Source: Viridibacillus arenosi
GTDB lineage: Bacteria; Bacillota; Bacilli; Bacillales_A; Planococcaceae
DNA length: 64,000 nt
Assembly (NCBI RefSeq): GCF_001955655.1
Contig: NZ_MSPW01000001.1
Coordinates: 1-64,000 of the forward strand
Reading direction: 5' to 3'
The notes under the pieces: model-generated
What the model saw: only the letters and a program-made list of their open reading frames with translations
Database searches by the model: none
Told to the model about the DNA's origin: nothing
Made by a program: the position numbers and the translations under genes
In this document: positions 36,506-44,915 of the stretch, in pieces
Position numbering within the stretch: the stretch's first letter is position 1
Layout: each line of letters begins with the position of its first letter

Positions 36506-36721
36506 TAAATCACTTCATTTTATTTTTTAAAATTATCATATCCTCGTAATAGATGGTATATTCCATATGAGTAGTTACAATAGTTCAGGTAAAAAGATTC
36601 ATAAACCGAAATAAATTAGGTGAAATTTATATCAATATTCCTTATAATATGTAAAGAGATGTAAGTTAAAAGTATTATAGTCAATTGTTTTCACTAAATA
36701 CAATAGAAAGTAGTGATATTA

Positions 36722-38407
36722 TTGAAGATAGGGAAAAAAATATTATTAGGATTTACGTTGATGGTTATTCTCATAGGTATCTCCTCGATTTTTACGGTAA
36801 AACATACTCGTGAAATTGATAAAAGTTTCGATGAATTGGTAGATAGACGATTTGTTCAAATTAGATTAGTGGATGATATTCAATATGAAATGGCTCTACA
36901 AGGGTCTTATTTACGTGGATATTTATTGCAAAAACATAGTAAATCTTTGGAATCATTACGAGATCATCAAGCCATTTTTGATGAAAAATTAGCCGAACTA
37001 GAAACAATGGTCCGATCTGATACGATGAAAGAATTAGTTGCAGATTCAATCGCTGCTAAACAAGAGTTTGATCGTTATACAAAAGAAACAATTTATGTAC
37101 ATCAAACCGGTAATGTCACTAAAGCAACCCAATTGATGAATGAACAAATACAGCCTATAAATGACAGAGTTTTAACCAATGCTGAAGATATGCTTACATA
37201 CCAAAACGAACAATTAGAGAAAATTCAACTTGATGCAAAAGATAAAACAAGTTACGCAACTCTTTCGGCTATTATTAATTTCATAGTAAATCTAGTTGTT
37301 GCGACAATCATCTGTATCACTATTACACGAATGATTTCTACCCCTGTTCGTAGGTTAAATGAAGGAGTTAAGCTAATAGCAAAAGGCGATTTATCACAGC
37401 CTGAGATCACAATTCGCACTAAGGATGAACTTCGTGAACTAGCAGATTCCTTTAACGAAATGAAGCAGAATTTACGTAATTTAATACTTGCAACGAATAA
37501 TAGTGCAGAACATTTATCTACTTCTGCAGCAGAATTATCGGCAAGTACAGAAGAAGTATCACAATCTTCAGAGAATGTTTCGACTAGCATTGAAACAACC
37601 TCTTTAAATGCTTCTATGTCATCGGCAGCTGCTAAAGAAAGTGTTATTGCTATGGACGAAACAGCTTCTGGAGTTCTACGTATTACTGAATCAACGCAAA
37701 CTTTACACACAACCGCAATTGATACTCTGACTGTTGCAGAAGAAGGTCAGAATAAACTAATTGATGCAAAAGAACAAATGCAAAATATTTACGATGCAAC
37801 TGTACTGGTAACAGAATTAACAAAACAACTCGGATTACAAACTGTGGAAATTGAAAATATTACAAAAGTAATAACAGGAATAACTGAGCAAACGAATTTA
37901 CTAGCTTTAAACGCAGCGATTGAAGCCGCACGTGCTGGAGAACATGGTAAAGGCTTTGCTGTTGTAGCAGATGAGGTTCGAAAACTGGCAGAGGAATCAA
38001 AATTATCAGCCAACAAGATCGTTAACTTAACAGCCACTATTCAACGAGATACAAAAAATGTTGAAAATGGTGTCTCACAAGGATTGATGACTGTTGAAGA
38101 AGGTGTCAAGATTATTGAGCAAGCTGATGTTTCATTCCGCTCCATCACAGGTGCTGTACGTTCAATGACATCCCAAATTGAAGAAATTTCTGCCGCTTCT
38201 GAAGAAATTTCCGCAAGCGCCGAAGAAGTTGCAGCTTCAATATCAGAAATAGCAAACCATTCAGATGGTACTTCAGTTCAAATTGAGGCGGTATCTAGCT
38301 CAATCGAAGAGCAAGTAGCTTCAATGCAAGAAGTCCATAGCATTGCACAAGATTTAAATGCAAAATCGATATCACTTCAAAAAGAAATTCAGCAATTTAA
38401 GTTGTGA
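36722..38407 (+). CDS. Methyl-accepting chemotaxis protein with four-helix sensor and HAMP
   Basis: About 561 residues: membrane helix 1 (8-28), an extracellular four-helix-bundle sensor (about 30-180, 4HB_MCP type), membrane helix 2 (about 183-205), a HAMP linker ([22 protein letters not shown]) and the signalling domain with the conserved tip [21 protein letters not shown]. The start is a TTG at 36722, six bases after AGTAGTGA. The ligand is unknown; such sensors bind small molecules in the bundle. Single-gene unit with its own terminator. Confidence 0.9.
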   Translation: MKIGKKILLGFTLMVILIGISSIFTVKHTREIDKSFDELVDRRFVQIRLVDDIQYEMALQGSYLRGYLLQKHSKSLESLRDHQAIFDEKLAELETMVRSDTMKELVADSIAAKQEFDRYTKETIYVHQTGNVTKATQLMNEQIQPINDRVLTNAEDMLTYQNEQLEKIQLDAKDKTSYATLSAIINFIVNLVVATIICITITRMISTPVRRLNEGVKLIAKGDLSQPEITIRTKDELRELADSFNEMKQNLRNLILATNNSAEHLSTSAAELSASTEEVSQSSENVSTSIETTSLNASMSSAAAKESVIAMDETASGVLRITESTQTLHTTAIDTLTVAEEGQNKLIDAKEQMQNIYDATVLVTELTKQLGLQTVEIENITKVITGITEQTNLLALNAAIEAARAGEHGKGFAVVADEVRKLAEESKLSANKIVNLTATIQRDTKNVENGVSQGLMTVEEGVKIIEQADVSFRSITGAVRSMTSQIEEISAASEEISASAEEVAASISEIANHSDGTSVQIEAVSSSIEEQVASMQEVHSIAQDLNAKSISLQKEIQQFKL

Positions 38408-38412
38408 TATTA

Positions 38413-38449
38413 GAGCCCATGGAAATCAAAATTTCCCATGGGCTTTTTT
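38413..38449 (+). terminator. Terminator of the chemoreceptor gene
   Basis: AGCCCATGG.AAAT and ATTT.CCATGGGCT flank a short loop and are followed by six T. Confidence 0.9.
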
Positions 38450-38652
38450 GATATTTGCTAATACTACATTAATAGCTTAAAGCCTTATACTCAAGCCCAC
38501 TTTATTGTAATTTACATGAATACATACGTCTTAGTAGGCAAATTAAATGTTCCTATAACTCCCCTAATTCTTTAGCATCAATCTTTTCCTTTTACATTTT
38601 CTCTCAATCTATTTACACTTAATATAAACTACATATATTGGAGGCGAGTCTG

Positions 38653-39603
38653 ATGGAAAAGATTGAACAGATTAGCGAAGGGTTATTTTGCATCGATACG
38701 TATGATTTAGGACGACCAAATCGGACGAGTTCTTATTTGTTAAAGGATAAAAAAATTGCATTAATCGAAACATCTGCAAGTCCTTCTGTACCTTATATCA
38801 TGCAAGGACTTCAGGCGCTAGGCGTGGCTCCTGAAGATGTAGACTATTTGATATTGACACATATCCATTTAGATCATGCAGGTGGTGCTGGGTTATTTAT
38901 GGAGAAATGCAAAAATGCAGAACTGATTGTGCATCCAAAAGGAGTACGTCATTTAGTAGATCCTAGTCGCCTCATTGCCAGTGCACAATCTGTTTACGGT
39001 GATCAATTTGATACTCTATTTGACCCTATTTTACCTGTAGAAGAAGCACGAATGCGGTCTGTTGAAGATGGAGATCAACTAGTACTCGGTGAAACAACTT
39101 TGACTTTCTATCATACAAAAGGTCATGCTAATCACCATATCTCTATCCATGATAGTAAGAGCAAGGGGATTTTTGTTGGAGATACTACTGGAGTATATTA
39201 TCCGGAACTTTTGGAAGAAGACTTCGACTTAATCCTTCCTTCAACGTCACCAAATCAATTCGACCCTGATGCAATGGAGCAGTCAATTCAGTTATATGAA
39301 AAGCTTGCGCCAAGTCAGCTATACTTTGGCCATTATGGTGTTTACTATGAGCCTAATATGGCATATGAACAAGTTCGTTACTGGTTACCGATTTTCTTAG
39401 AAGAAGGTAAAAAAGCAATGGCGGCAAAAGAGGAGTTTTATGCGAGATCACGAGATTTAGAAAAACGTTTGAATGCAGTTGTAAATGATTATGTGTTACA
39501 ACATGGTTTAATGCTTAATCACCCTGTTTTCAAAGTGATACCGCTAGATACGGCAGTTTCTGCTATGGGAATCATTGATTATTTGGTGAAATTAGAGGGA
39601 TAA
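38653..39603 (+). CDS. MBL-fold metallo-hydrolase
   Basis: A 316-residue metallo-beta-lactamase-fold protein with the metal motif THIHLDH (H70, H72, D74, H75) and later FVGDTTG and HTKGHANHH, all expected ligands. The start is set at ATG 38653, eight bases after GGAGG; an in-frame TTG at 38638 precedes that site. The C-terminal helical extension (about 235-316) is like that of Bacillus MBL hydrolases of unknown substrate. Probably cytoplasmic, as no signal is present. Likely reactions are thioester or lactone hydrolysis, but this is not shown by the sequence. Confidence 0.88.
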   Translation: MEKIEQISEGLFCIDTYDLGRPNRTSSYLLKDKKIALIETSASPSVPYIMQGLQALGVAPEDVDYLILTHIHLDHAGGAGLFMEKCKNAELIVHPKGVRHLVDPSRLIASAQSVYGDQFDTLFDPILPVEEARMRSVEDGDQLVLGETTLTFYHTKGHANHHISIHDSKSKGIFVGDTTGVYYPELLEEDFDLILPSTSPNQFDPDAMEQSIQLYEKLAPSQLYFGHYGVYYEPNMAYEQVRYWLPIFLEEGKKAMAAKEEFYARSRDLEKRLNAVVNDYVLQHGLMLNHPVFKVIPLDTAVSAMGIIDYLVKLEG

Positions 39604-39610
39604 GATTATA

Positions 39611-39650
39611 AAAAGCAGGTTTGCAATTTTAGTTGCAGCCCTGCTTCTTT
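39611..39650 (+). terminator. Terminator of the MBL gene
   Basis: AAAGCAGG pairs with CCTGCTT; inside, TTGCAA/TTGCAG extends the structure; a CTTTATT tail follows. Confidence 0.7.
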
Positions 39651-39736
39651 ATTAGTTTATATTTGTTTACTTTTAGGCAGATGTTTTCTAGTATACTAAT
39701 CTTCATTATTAAATATCTTTTGCTTAAGCTATTCAT

Positions 39737-40021
39737 CTAAAACTCTACTTTATATTTCGCTATTTGTCTGCTTAATTCATCGAACCACTTTTTGTCATTA
39801 GTATCTAACGCTAATTCTTGTAGCGCTAGTAAATCTTGTAGTTGCAATTTGTCTTCGTCATTTAGTTTTAAATTTTCGAATTGAACAATGCGATCTTTTT
39901 GTTGTACACCATCAAAAAATTTAACAACTGCAGCTTTTCCCTCTGCATCAATAGATAAAATATAACCATCAAGATTTTGAGAAATCACCCATTTACCAAT
40001 ATCCTTTTTCATTAATTCCAT
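39737..40021 (-). CDS. IDEAL-domain protein
   Basis: A 94-residue protein ending in an IDEAL domain (about 60-90: LQELALDTNDKKWFDELS), a short element found in small Bacillota proteins such as ComK-interacting and other regulators. The upstream half (KKDIGKWVISQNLDGYILSID) forms a small beta-rich domain. Start is set at ATG 40021, nine bases after AAAGGA; a longer frame upstream to 40108 is not supported. Function unknown; IDEAL domains often mediate protein-protein contact. Confidence 0.7.
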   Translation of the reverse strand: MELMKKDIGKWVISQNLDGYILSIDAEGKAAVVKFFDGVQQKDRIVQFENLKLNDEDKLQLQDLLALQELALDTNDKKWFDELSRQIAKYKVEF

Positions 40022-40454
40022 CTGCATCATTCCTTTCACTAACTCGAATTTGTGTAGATTCATTTGCTGGCTTCTAGAAAATACAAAAAAATCCGCTTGC
40101 ATGTACATGACTTCATATTCAGAATTTTTATCTTCTAAAATGATTTCAATAAGGCTAGCGGATAATTTTAGTTTTTAATATTACTATATTCTATCACTTA
40201 ATTTCTGAATAGTAAATTAATTAATAGGAAATATAATTTTATATTTATGATGAATAAGAAAGAAATATACCTTTAAATTTTCTAAGAAGTTGTAGCTTTG
40301 AAACATAGAAAGAGCATGATTTAAAAAAAGAAGAATCAAAACATACCCTATCCTATTTACTAGGATTGTTCTTATAAAAAATATTGATCATTTTGTATTC
40401 GCTAATCAACTAATTCACCAGTTTTTGAAAGTTCAAATCAAAAAAACAAACGTT
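40022..40454. other. Intergenic region without a recognised gene
   Basis: About 430 AT-rich bases between the IDEAL-domain gene and the DUF402 gene, both reading left. No binding-site-linked frame, no clear hairpin with T-run. It should hold the promoter of the IDEAL-domain gene. Confidence 0.4.
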
Positions 40455-40997
40455 TTAATATTTTCTGTTGTTCAACACAGGAAGGAGTTCTTCATGTTTA
40501 TAGAGATTCTCAGTTTCTGAAATAATTTGAGAAAGAAGCATATCAAGTGACTCTGTTAATGAGTTCAGAGTTTGTTGGACAGATCCATCTTCAAATTGAT
40601 TTAACGGCTCAGGTAACTCATCTTCATCTAAAATAAAATAGTCTCCATTCGGAAGTACCAAAATATCAATAATCAAGTCTTCAAACGATACCAAATTATC
40701 TATCATATATGTATTTTTCACGATATTAAAATAGGAACCTATATAATTCCCTTTATTATCTCTCCATATATATAGATTATACGGACGATTTTTCCAGTAA
40801 TATGCAATTGTATAACTACCTTTAGAAATGGTTAACTTTGTTTGGTTTGCTTTCATCGTGAAGGAATCCATTATTTCATGAAAAAGTACAAAATTTTGAT
40901 TTTGAGCTTTTAACAGGATACAACTATACTCTACAACTGTAGAGTCATACCGTATTTTTCTTTCATTTACTTTATCCCCTCGTTGAATAGGTGACAT
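40455..40997 (-). CDS. DUF402 family protein
   Basis: About 180 residues with the DUF402 signature DILVLPNGDYFILDEDELPEPL, whose acidic cluster binds a metal in structurally known members; some relatives hydrolyse nucleotide diphosphates or oligonucleotides. The N-terminus MSPIQRGDKVNERKIRYD is the usual opening, so the start is set at 40997 rather than the in-frame codon at 41018. It follows the diguanylate cyclase gene closely, so the two are probably one transcript. Whether it acts on a nucleotide linked to the cyclase is speculation. Confidence 0.75.
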   Translation of the reverse strand: MSPIQRGDKVNERKIRYDSTVVEYSCILLKAQNQNFVLFHEIMDSFTMKANQTKLTISKGSYTIAYYWKNRPYNLYIWRDNKGNYIGSYFNIVKNTYMIDNLVSFEDLIIDILVLPNGDYFILDEDELPEPLNQFEDGSVQQTLNSLTESLDMLLSQIISETENLYKHEELLPVLNNRKY

Positions 40998-41026
40998 AAT
41001 TTTAGTTTCCACTCTCAATAAATACT

Positions 41027-42130
41027 CTATTCCGCACCTACAGTTATCGAAATGCGTTTAGTATGAACCTCTGATGCTTCGATTTGATCTCTCCCTTTTT
41101 CCTTTGCGATATACAAGTTCTGATCTGCTCGTTTCACTGCTTCTTGTAAATTCATACCTTTCTTCAATTCCGCAATACCAATAGAGACCGTTACATATGT
41201 TGATAAATCCTCATCAATATAAAATGGGGTAGTACGTATCTCTTTTTGAATTGCCTCAAGGTACTGAACAGCCTGATCAAAATTAGTATGTCCTTGGTAT
41301 ATGATAAATTCTTCGCCACCATATCTCCCAACCTTTACATACTCATTTTCATAGTTTTTAAATATGCTTCCAATCTCACTTAAAATTTGATCACCTACTA
41401 CATGACCATATGTATCATTTAACTTCTTAAAATAATCAAGATCAACCATCGCTAAATAGTGATTTTCATTTGTTGCTTTTCTCTTTTCTTCTACAATTTC
41501 AAAGAACTTATTTCGATTTAATAACTTCGTTAATGAGTCATGCCAAGCTATAAATTCTAGTTGATTATTCAAATTGTATCGTTTTCGTTCCATCAAAACA
41601 AAATAATACAAAACAGATGCTGCTCCTAGCAATGAAGTATATCGTAAAAAAAATATGCTTTTAAATATTTCTAGGCCGTTTGGAATAATAAAAATAATAG
41701 GAAAATCTGAGATAAACCAACATGCCGTAAAAAGAAGAATCTTATCTAAATAACTACTAGAAAATTTGTTGTTTTTATAGACAGCTAATGTTAATAAGGT
41801 AGGACCAATCATACCAAATAAGATACCCGGTATAGTACCCACCCCCCCTATCAAAACACGCCAAACACATACAATCAATAAGATGGGAAGTGTCAATCTC
41901 CAATTACCAAAATAAGCTAAAAAAATTAACGGAATCATTCTTAAATCTACTCGATACCCCTCAAATTCGATTGGTAAATAAAACATTGTGATAACTGATG
42001 CTGAAACTGTCATAACGAGTAAAAAAAGATATAGCATATTCGGTAAGTGTTTTTTGTAATTATTAAGTGCCTGGATGATTAAATGCATTAATAAAATAAT
42101 CGATAGATTCGATAAAATCGATTGAAGCAT
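41027..42130 (-). CDS. Membrane-bound diguanylate cyclase (5TM-type sensor plus GGDEF)
   Basis: About 367 residues: six or so N-terminal membrane helices (about 1-185, LytS/5TMR_5TM type) and a C-terminal GGDEF domain with GGEEF at about 269-273. D in LAMVDLDYFKKLND supplies the metal site. The product would be cyclic di-GMP. No RxxD inhibition site lies ahead of GGEEF. Start is set at ATG 42130, five bases after GGGGTAG. It precedes the DUF402 gene. The signal sensed by the membrane part is unknown. Confidence 0.9.
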   Translation of the reverse strand: MLQSILSNLSIILLMHLIIQALNNYKKHLPNMLYLFLLVMTVSASVITMFYLPIEFEGYRVDLRMIPLIFLAYFGNWRLTLPILLIVCVWRVLIGGVGTIPGILFGMIGPTLLTLAVYKNNKFSSSYLDKILLFTACWFISDFPIIFIIPNGLEIFKSIFFLRYTSLLGAASVLYYFVLMERKRYNLNNQLEFIAWHDSLTKLLNRNKFFEIVEEKRKATNENHYLAMVDLDYFKKLNDTYGHVVGDQILSEIGSIFKNYENEYVKVGRYGGEEFIIYQGHTNFDQAVQYLEAIQKEIRTTPFYIDEDLSTYVTVSIGIAELKKGMNLQEAVKRADQNLYIAKEKGRDQIEASEVHTKRISITVGAE

Positions 42131-42546
42131 ATTTACTACCCCTTTTATAAATAACTGCAAAAAAACGAATGCACAAATATTATTTTTAGCTAAATTAGGT
42201 GTTTATACGACACCATTATTCATATAAAAAATACTGATTCTTCAATAACAAAGCAATAATTTATTTGCATTTCGTTTCACTTTATTAATTAATTGATTTA
42301 TTAAATACTCTTTTAAATAATTGATTTAACTTTTCAATCAACATTATTATGATACCATAACCCCCCTTCTAGCACACTATAAAATTAGTACCTTTGAACT
42401 ATAATTAATTTAAGAACAATTATCACCTTTTTAACTAAAAATAAACTATAAACTTGTCTTCAATCCATAATCGTCGTAAAATTGATTATATAAGCCCATA
42501 AGCACTCGAAGTATCAAAAATATTCTTTCGTATAGGAGATATAGAT
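42131..42546. other. Divergent promoter region without a gene
   Basis: About 415 AT-rich bases between the divergent cyclase and phosphatase genes. No additional frame, known RNA or repeat is visible. It should contain both promoters; a run ATTATAT at 42483 is a weak -10 candidate for the phosphatase. Confidence 0.4.
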
Positions 42547-43020
42547 ATGATTAACGTTTTATTTGTCTGCCTCGGGAACATTTGCCGCTCACCTATGGCC
42601 GAAGCATTATTCCGAGACTTATTAAAGAAAGAAAACTTAGATGACAAAGTGACAGTTGATTCTGCAGCTACAGGATTATGGCATATTGGAGAACCTCCGC
42701 ACGAAGGTACGCTTGCAATTTTAGAGAAAAATAATATTTCTTCTGCTGGTATGGCTGGTCGTCAATTGAAAAAAGAAGATTTTGAGCAATTTGAATATAT
42801 AGTAGGTATGGATAATAGTAATATCATGAATATTTACGAAATGACGGGTCAACCTAATCATCCGAAAATCCTGCGTCTACTCGATCTAACAGATCATAAA
42901 AAAGATGTCCCTGACCCATATTTTACTGGCGACTTCCAGGAGACATATGACCTTGTTACTGAAGGTTGCCACGCATTACTTGAAAAGATTCGTAGTGAAC
43001 ATAATTTAACTTATTCATAA
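42547..43020 (+). CDS. Low-molecular-weight protein-tyrosine phosphatase
   Basis: A 157-residue enzyme with the P-loop VCLGNICRSP (nucleophile C8, R14) and the general acid in DVPDPYF (D123). Length matches Bacillus YfkJ, a tyrosine/arginine phosphatase linked to stress and ethanol response. An AGGAGA site lies before the ATG. It is a single-gene unit with its own terminator. Confidence 0.92.
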   Translation: MINVLFVCLGNICRSPMAEALFRDLLKKENLDDKVTVDSAATGLWHIGEPPHEGTLAILEKNNISSAGMAGRQLKKEDFEQFEYIVGMDNSNIMNIYEMTGQPNHPKILRLLDLTDHKKDVPDPYFTGDFQETYDLVTEGCHALLEKIRSEHNLTYS

Positions 43021-43022
43021 GA

Positions 43023-43054
43023 AAATCCCGCCAATATAGTAGTTGGCGGGATTT
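43023..43054 (+). terminator. Terminator of the phosphatase gene
   Basis: AAATCCCGCCAA and TTGGCGGGATTT pair perfectly around an eight-base loop and are followed by CATTTT. Confidence 0.9.
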
Positions 43055-43171
43055 CATTTTCATTGCAATTTAACGAGAAAGATCATCCAGTATTATTACT
43101 GCACAGTACCCATTTTTTAAAAAATAATTGTTATAATAGATTAATATTTTTTCAACTTAGGAGGATTTCAT

Positions 43172-43993
43172 ATGGATTTTGTAGCCATTGATATTGAAAC
43201 AGCCAACCAATGGCGCGATAGTATTTGTTCGATCGGATTAGTAAAAGTGGTGAACGGAGAAATCCAAGACACCCTATATACATATATCAATCCAGAACAA
43301 CCATTTGATGAGTATCATACACATCAACATGGTTTAACAACTGAAATGGTACAACTTGCGCCGACCTTTAAAGAATTCTATCCAACATTATGTCGTTGGC
43401 TAAACAATCAATATGTTGTTGCGCATTATGTCAAATATGATGAAAATGTCATTCAAGAATCATGCGAGAGTATTCAACAACTTCCCCCTTATTGTCAATA
43501 CGGATGTTCATTCGAATTAGCTCAAAAATCTTTTCCAGATTTACCAAATTATAAATTAACCTCTGTTGCATCTAATTTATCAATCCCATTATCTATGGAG
43601 AATGCTGACTTGATTGCTAGCATTGTACTTACAATTAGTAAGATGAAAAATATTCAACATATAAATAGCTTATTCAATCTTTCTATCGAGAATAGTCAAA
43701 ATGTAACTTCAAGTATAAAGGGGCCTTTTTTCAAAGGAAAAACGGTTGTCTTTACTGGTGGCTTACAAGGCATGACTCGTTCCTCTGCTGCGCAAAAATT
43801 ACGGCAAGTAGGGGGTATCTTTAGCAATGTAGTATCTAAACAGACCGATTATTTAGTCATTAGTCGCAATAGTATTGAACGCTCTGAGTCCGGTCATAAA
43901 AGTAGTAAATTTCTGAAAGCTGAACAACTAATTGCTACAGGACACTCGATTCAGCTTATGCATGAAGAACTTTTTATTGATAAATTGAAATAG
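43172..43993 (+). CDS. DnaQ-like exonuclease domain fused to BRCT domain
   Basis: 273 residues: a DEDDh-type exonuclease domain (about 1-165) and a BRCT domain (about 184-270; VVFTGGLQGMTRSSAAQKLRQVGG). Exo I residues D7 and E9 (AIDIET) and the Exo II aspartate D90 are present. In Exo III, where HxAxxD is expected, the sequence is SMENAD (141-146): D146 is kept but the catalytic histidine and following alanine are replaced. The protein may therefore be weak or inactive as a nuclease and act in binding. BRCT domains of this type bind DNA ends, as in ligase LigA. A strong AGGAGG site precedes the ATG. Confidence 0.85.
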   Translation: MDFVAIDIETANQWRDSICSIGLVKVVNGEIQDTLYTYINPEQPFDEYHTHQHGLTTEMVQLAPTFKEFYPTLCRWLNNQYVVAHYVKYDENVIQESCESIQQLPPYCQYGCSFELAQKSFPDLPNYKLTSVASNLSIPLSMENADLIASIVLTISKMKNIQHINSLFNLSIENSQNVTSSIKGPFFKGKTVVFTGGLQGMTRSSAAQKLRQVGGIFSNVVSKQTDYLVISRNSIERSESGHKSSKFLKAEQLIATGHSIQLMHEELFIDKLK

Positions 43994-44062
43994 AGTTTGG
44001 AATAAGCACTACTGTACAAATCCAATCTAACGAACGAGATATATGTTATTTTCCAGACATAA

Positions 44063-44097
44063 AAGAGCCAACATTAAAATGCTGGCTCTTAGCTTTT
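44063..44097. terminator. Bidirectional terminator
   Basis: AAGAGCCA.CAT pairs with ATG.TGGCTCTT between the convergent exonuclease and GNAT genes, followed by GCTTTTT on the plus strand and TTTTATG on the minus strand. Confidence 0.85.
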
Positions 44098-44114
44098 TGA
44101 TTTTGTAAAATATT

Positions 44115-44618
44115 TCAGAAAAATCTCCAGAAGTAGCAGTATTCCGTTTCCTTATAGATTTCTGCTCCTGATTTTTCTAACACCCTATGCGATGCAATAT
44201 TGTTTTTATCAGTATCTGCTATAACAAACTTAACCTCAGGCTGATTTAACAACCAACTTTTAATATTATTAACGGCTTCAGTCATATAGCCTTTTCCCTG
44301 ATATTGAGGAAGAGTGTAATAACCAATAATTACTTCACCATCTTCATTTGGGCGACCTTTTAACATGATACCACCAACTGTACAGTTTTTATCTCTCGAT
44401 ATAATTAGCCAATTGGTGCACCATATATAATCTTGCTGATTCTCCATTACTTTTGATAGCCTGAATTTCAGAGCTAGTTTAAGCTCTTCATTCAAGAATT
44501 CATCTGATGCATTTAAAGATAACTTTATTTCTACTTCTCTTTGATTATGAATTAGTAACTTCAAGTTTTCTAGATTTAATGGTATTAGTTTTAGTCTTTC
44601 TGTATTTAATTCAACCAT
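44115..44618 (-). CDS. GNAT acetyltransferase of the RimJ/RimL type
   Basis: 167 residues beginning LNTERLKLIPLNLENLKLL, the usual RimJ/RimL-like opening, with the acetyl-CoA motif YTLPQYQGKGYMTEAV (about 108-123) and NIASHRVLEKSGAE. Relatives acetylate ribosomal protein N-termini or antibiotics; the substrate is unknown here. An AGGAGTGG-type site precedes the ATG. Single gene. Confidence 0.87.
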   Translation of the reverse strand: MVELNTERLKLIPLNLENLKLLIHNQREVEIKLSLNASDEFLNEELKLALKFRLSKVMENQQDYIWCTNWLIISRDKNCTVGGIMLKGRPNEDGEVIIGYYTLPQYQGKGYMTEAVNNIKSWLLNQPEVKFVIADTDKNNIASHRVLEKSGAEIYKETEYCYFWRFF

Positions 44619-44794
44619 TCTTCCACTCCTATCATAATTTTCATGTCACTTATATTGACTCTAAAGCAAAATTATAAATAGGTATTTATTATTGGCAGCA
44701 GCCCCCAGTTTAATTATTTACTGTAGACAAACTCGAAAAAATCTAGATTTATCTATAGCTTTTTTATTTTAAATAAATATAAATATATAAGACC

Positions 44795-44866
44795 GTTGAT
44801 TTCCGCTACGGTGGACGCTTTCCGCGGGCGTGCGCCAAGTCGCTTCGTTGCTACGCTCCAATCAAC
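44795..44866. repeat. GC-rich interspersed palindromic repeat (short form)
   Basis: A 72-base block begins GTTGATTTCCGCTACGG and ends CGCTCCAATCAAC, so GTTGAT/ATCAAC are terminal inverted repeats. Its GC content is far above the flanks. Ends like these belong to an abundant non-coding interspersed repeat of Bacillus/Lysinibacillus-type genomes, usually 150-300 bases with the same TTTCCGCGGGC core; the middle is shortened here. It lies in the gap between the GNAT gene and the adenine deaminase gene. No protein is encoded. Confidence 0.75.
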
Positions 44867-44915
44867 TACTCATGTAATAAAACAAATTATTATTCAAACT
44901 AGCTTTTTTGATAGT

